DNA of 64,000 nt from the NCBI RefSeq assembly GCF_013085345.1, contig NZ_JABFAJ010000010.1:1-64000 (forward strand), written 5' to 3'. This document shows, piece after piece, positions 62,723 through 64,000 of the stretch. This stretch comes from Isoptericola sediminis. GTDB lineage: Bacteria > Actinomycetota > Actinomycetes > Actinomycetales > Cellulomonadaceae. Made by a program: the position numbers and the translations under genes. Each line of letters opens with the position of its first letter. The stretch's first letter is position 1. A model generated the notes under the pieces. That model was not told where the DNA came from and searched no databases. It saw nothing but the letters and a program-made list of their open reading frames with translations.

Positions 62723-64000
62723 GTGAACTCCCTTGTGCTGATGGTGGTGGGCCTCGCCATGGTCCTCGCCGGGTACTTCCTCTACTCGAAGTTCCTGGCC
62801 CGCCACATCTACCGCCTCGACGAGAACTTCCGGACGCCGTCCCACGAGATGCGGGACGGCGTCGACTACGTCCCGACGAACAAGTTCGTCCTGTGGGGCC
62901 ACCACTTCACCTCGGTGGCCGGCGCGGCACCCATCGTCGGACCCGCGGTCGCGGTGATCTGGGGCTGGCTGCCCGCGTTCCTGTGGGTGACCCTCGGGAC
63001 CGTGTTCTTCGCCGGCATGCACGACCTCGGCGCCCTGTGGGCCTCGGTCCGCAACAAGGGCCGCTCGATGGGGATGCTGTCCGGCCGCTACATCGGCTCG
63101 CGGGGGCGGGCGCTCTTCCTCGTGGTCATCTTCCTGCTGCTGCTCATGGTGATCGCCGCCTTCGCGACGGTCATCAAGAACCTGCTCATCTCCACGCCGA
63201 CCTCGGTGATCCCGGTCTGGGGCGCCATCGCCGTGGCCGCGATCATCGGCCAGATGATCTACCGCTGGAAGATCAACCTGCCGGTCACCACCCTGATCGG
63301 CGTGACCGCCCTGTACGGGCTCATCCTGCTGGGCGACCGCTTCCCCGTCGTGCTGCCCGACTCCGTGCTGGGCATGTCCCCGGCGACGTTCTGGATCGTG
63401 GCGCTGTTCCTGTACGCCGGGATCGCCTCGCTGCTGCCCGTGTGGGTGCTGCTGCAGCCGCGCGACTACATCAACGGCGTCCAGCTGTTCATCGGCCTCG
63501 GCATCCTGTACCTGTCGGTGCTGCTCGCCAGCCCCGCCGTCGTCGCCCCCGCCGTCAACCAGAACGTGCCCGAGGGCACGCCGAGCATGGTGCCGCTGCT
63601 GTTCGTGACGATCGCCTGCGGCGCCATCTCCGGGTTCCACGGCATGGTCGCCTCCGGCACCTCCGCCAAGCAGCTGGACAAGGAGACCGACGCCCGGTTC
63701 GTGGGCTACTTCGGCGCGGTCGGCGAGGGCCTGCTGGCGCTCGGCGCGATCATCGCCGCCACCGCCGGCTTCCGGACGCTGGCCGACTGGGAGGCCGTCT
63801 ACTCGGCGTTCAACGAGGGCGGCGTCTCCGCGTTCATCGACGGCGGAGCGTCGATCGTCAACACCGGCCTGGGCATCCCCGTGTCGCTGTCGGCGACCAT
63901 CCTGGCCACGATGGCGGTGCTGTTCGCCGCGACGACCATGGACACCGGCGTGCGGCTGCAGCGCTTCGTGGTCCAGGAGGCCGGCGAGGTCATGGGTGTG
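62723..64000 (+). CDS. cstA: CstA peptide/pyruvate transporter (partial, runs off window)
   Basis: Translation from the GTG at 62723 is open to the end of the window (426 codons). The N-terminal region has LAMVLAGYFLYSKFLARHIYRLD, broken here at the first helix end, then the family hallmarks YVPTNKFVLWGHHFTSVAG, APIVGPAVAVIWGWLPAFLW, GTVFFAGMHDLGALWAS and GFHGMVASGTSAKQL, followed by further helices. CstA takes up peptides or pyruvate when preferred carbon is scarce. The C-terminal part, including the last helices, is missing from the window. Confidence 0.95.
   Translation, partial: MNSLVLMVVGLAMVLAGYFLYSKFLARHIYRLDENFRTPSHEMRDGVDYVPTNKFVLWGHHFTSVAGAAPIVGPAVAVIWGWLPAFLWVTLGTVFFAGMHDLGALWASVRNKGRSMGMLSGRYIGSRGRALFLVVIFLLLLMVIAAFATVIKNLLISTPTSVIPVWGAIAVAAIIGQMIYRWKINLPVTTLIGVTALYGLILLGDRFPVVLPDSVLGMSPATFWIVALFLYAGIASLLPVWVLLQPRDYINGVQLFIGLGILYLSVLLASPAVVAPAVNQNVPEGTPSMVPLLFVTIACGAISGFHGMVASGTSAKQLDKETDARFVGYFGAVGEGLLALGAIIAATAGFRTLADWEAVYSAFNEGGVSAFIDGGASIVNTGLGIPVSLSATILATMAVLFAATTMDTGVRLQRFVVQEAGEVMGV

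Overview
The window is a 64 kb chromosomal segment of a very GC-rich actinobacterium. GTG starts, 4-bp ATGA/GTGA gene overlaps, leaderless-looking promoters, ClpC, LPXTG proteins rich in Glu-Pro-Ser repeats and a glycoside-hydrolase/ABC sugar cluster fit the Micrococcales, most likely the Cellulomonas/Promicromonospora side of that order. The genus is inference from gene content only. I see no phage, transposase, CRISPR array or rRNA, and no gap above 300 bases lacks a gene. One tRNA (Thr, anticodon CGU) is present.

Layout. 1-0.8 kb: end of a lactate-utilisation operon (lutBC). 0.8-3.6 kb: a minus-strand island of lower-GC immunity-like genes (unknown, DUF4262, unknown, Imm10, DUF4265, ankyrin). 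Several of these look frameshifted or lack a start codon. No matching toxin is in view. 3.8-8.4 kb: a uridine-kinase-like enzyme, a glycosyltransferase, an acetyltransferase, then a guanidine-III riboswitch controlling a pair of SugE/Gdx-type small multidrug resistance proteins, followed by an orphan ABC ATPase. 8.4-14.5 kb: an RsbW-like kinase, two paralogous LPQTG wall-anchored proteins with matching promoters, a DUF624 protein, an NAD-dependent epimerase and a HAD phosphatase. 14.5-17.1 kb: clpC. 17.3-29.3 kb: mostly single genes, including a universal stress protein, peptide deformylase, glutamate decarboxylase, small membrane proteins, a dehydratase-like/VOC fusion and an ankyrin protein.

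29.3-39.5 kb: the housekeeping string topA, tmk, holB, TAP-type lipoprotein protease and tRNA-Thr on the minus strand. It is interrupted between topA and tmk by five genes that include an OhrR-type regulator with a palindromic operator. A run of seven 20-bp tandem repeats lies directly behind the protease gene. 39.6-50.1 kb: a PAP2 phosphatase, then a six-gene operon read right to left: GH3 beta-glucosidase, solute-binding lipoprotein, ATPase, two permeases, second ATPase. A divergent TetR repressor and a palindromic operator sit between the two promoters. This looks like import and hydrolysis of short beta-glucosides through an oligopeptide-type ABC transporter.

50.1-58.4 kb: YnfA, a CAP-domain protein, a LysR regulator, an alpha/beta hydrolase, a KtrB-type potassium channel subunit, a large methyltransferase, two proteins sharing a paralogous extracytoplasmic domain, and a DinB-family enzyme. 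58.5-60 kb: a toxin-antitoxin operon with an AbiEii/MenT-like nucleotidyltransferase and an excisionase-type HTH antitoxin, with a 9-bp inverted repeat over its promoter. 60.2-64 kb: a proton-pumping pyrophosphatase (hppA), divergent from cstA, which runs off the window. A CRP-like site lies between them.

The best candidates for something new are the decayed immunity island, the toxin-antitoxin pair and its operator, the paired extracytoplasmic-domain proteins, and the 20-bp tandem repeat. All functions are read from sequence motifs without database searches.
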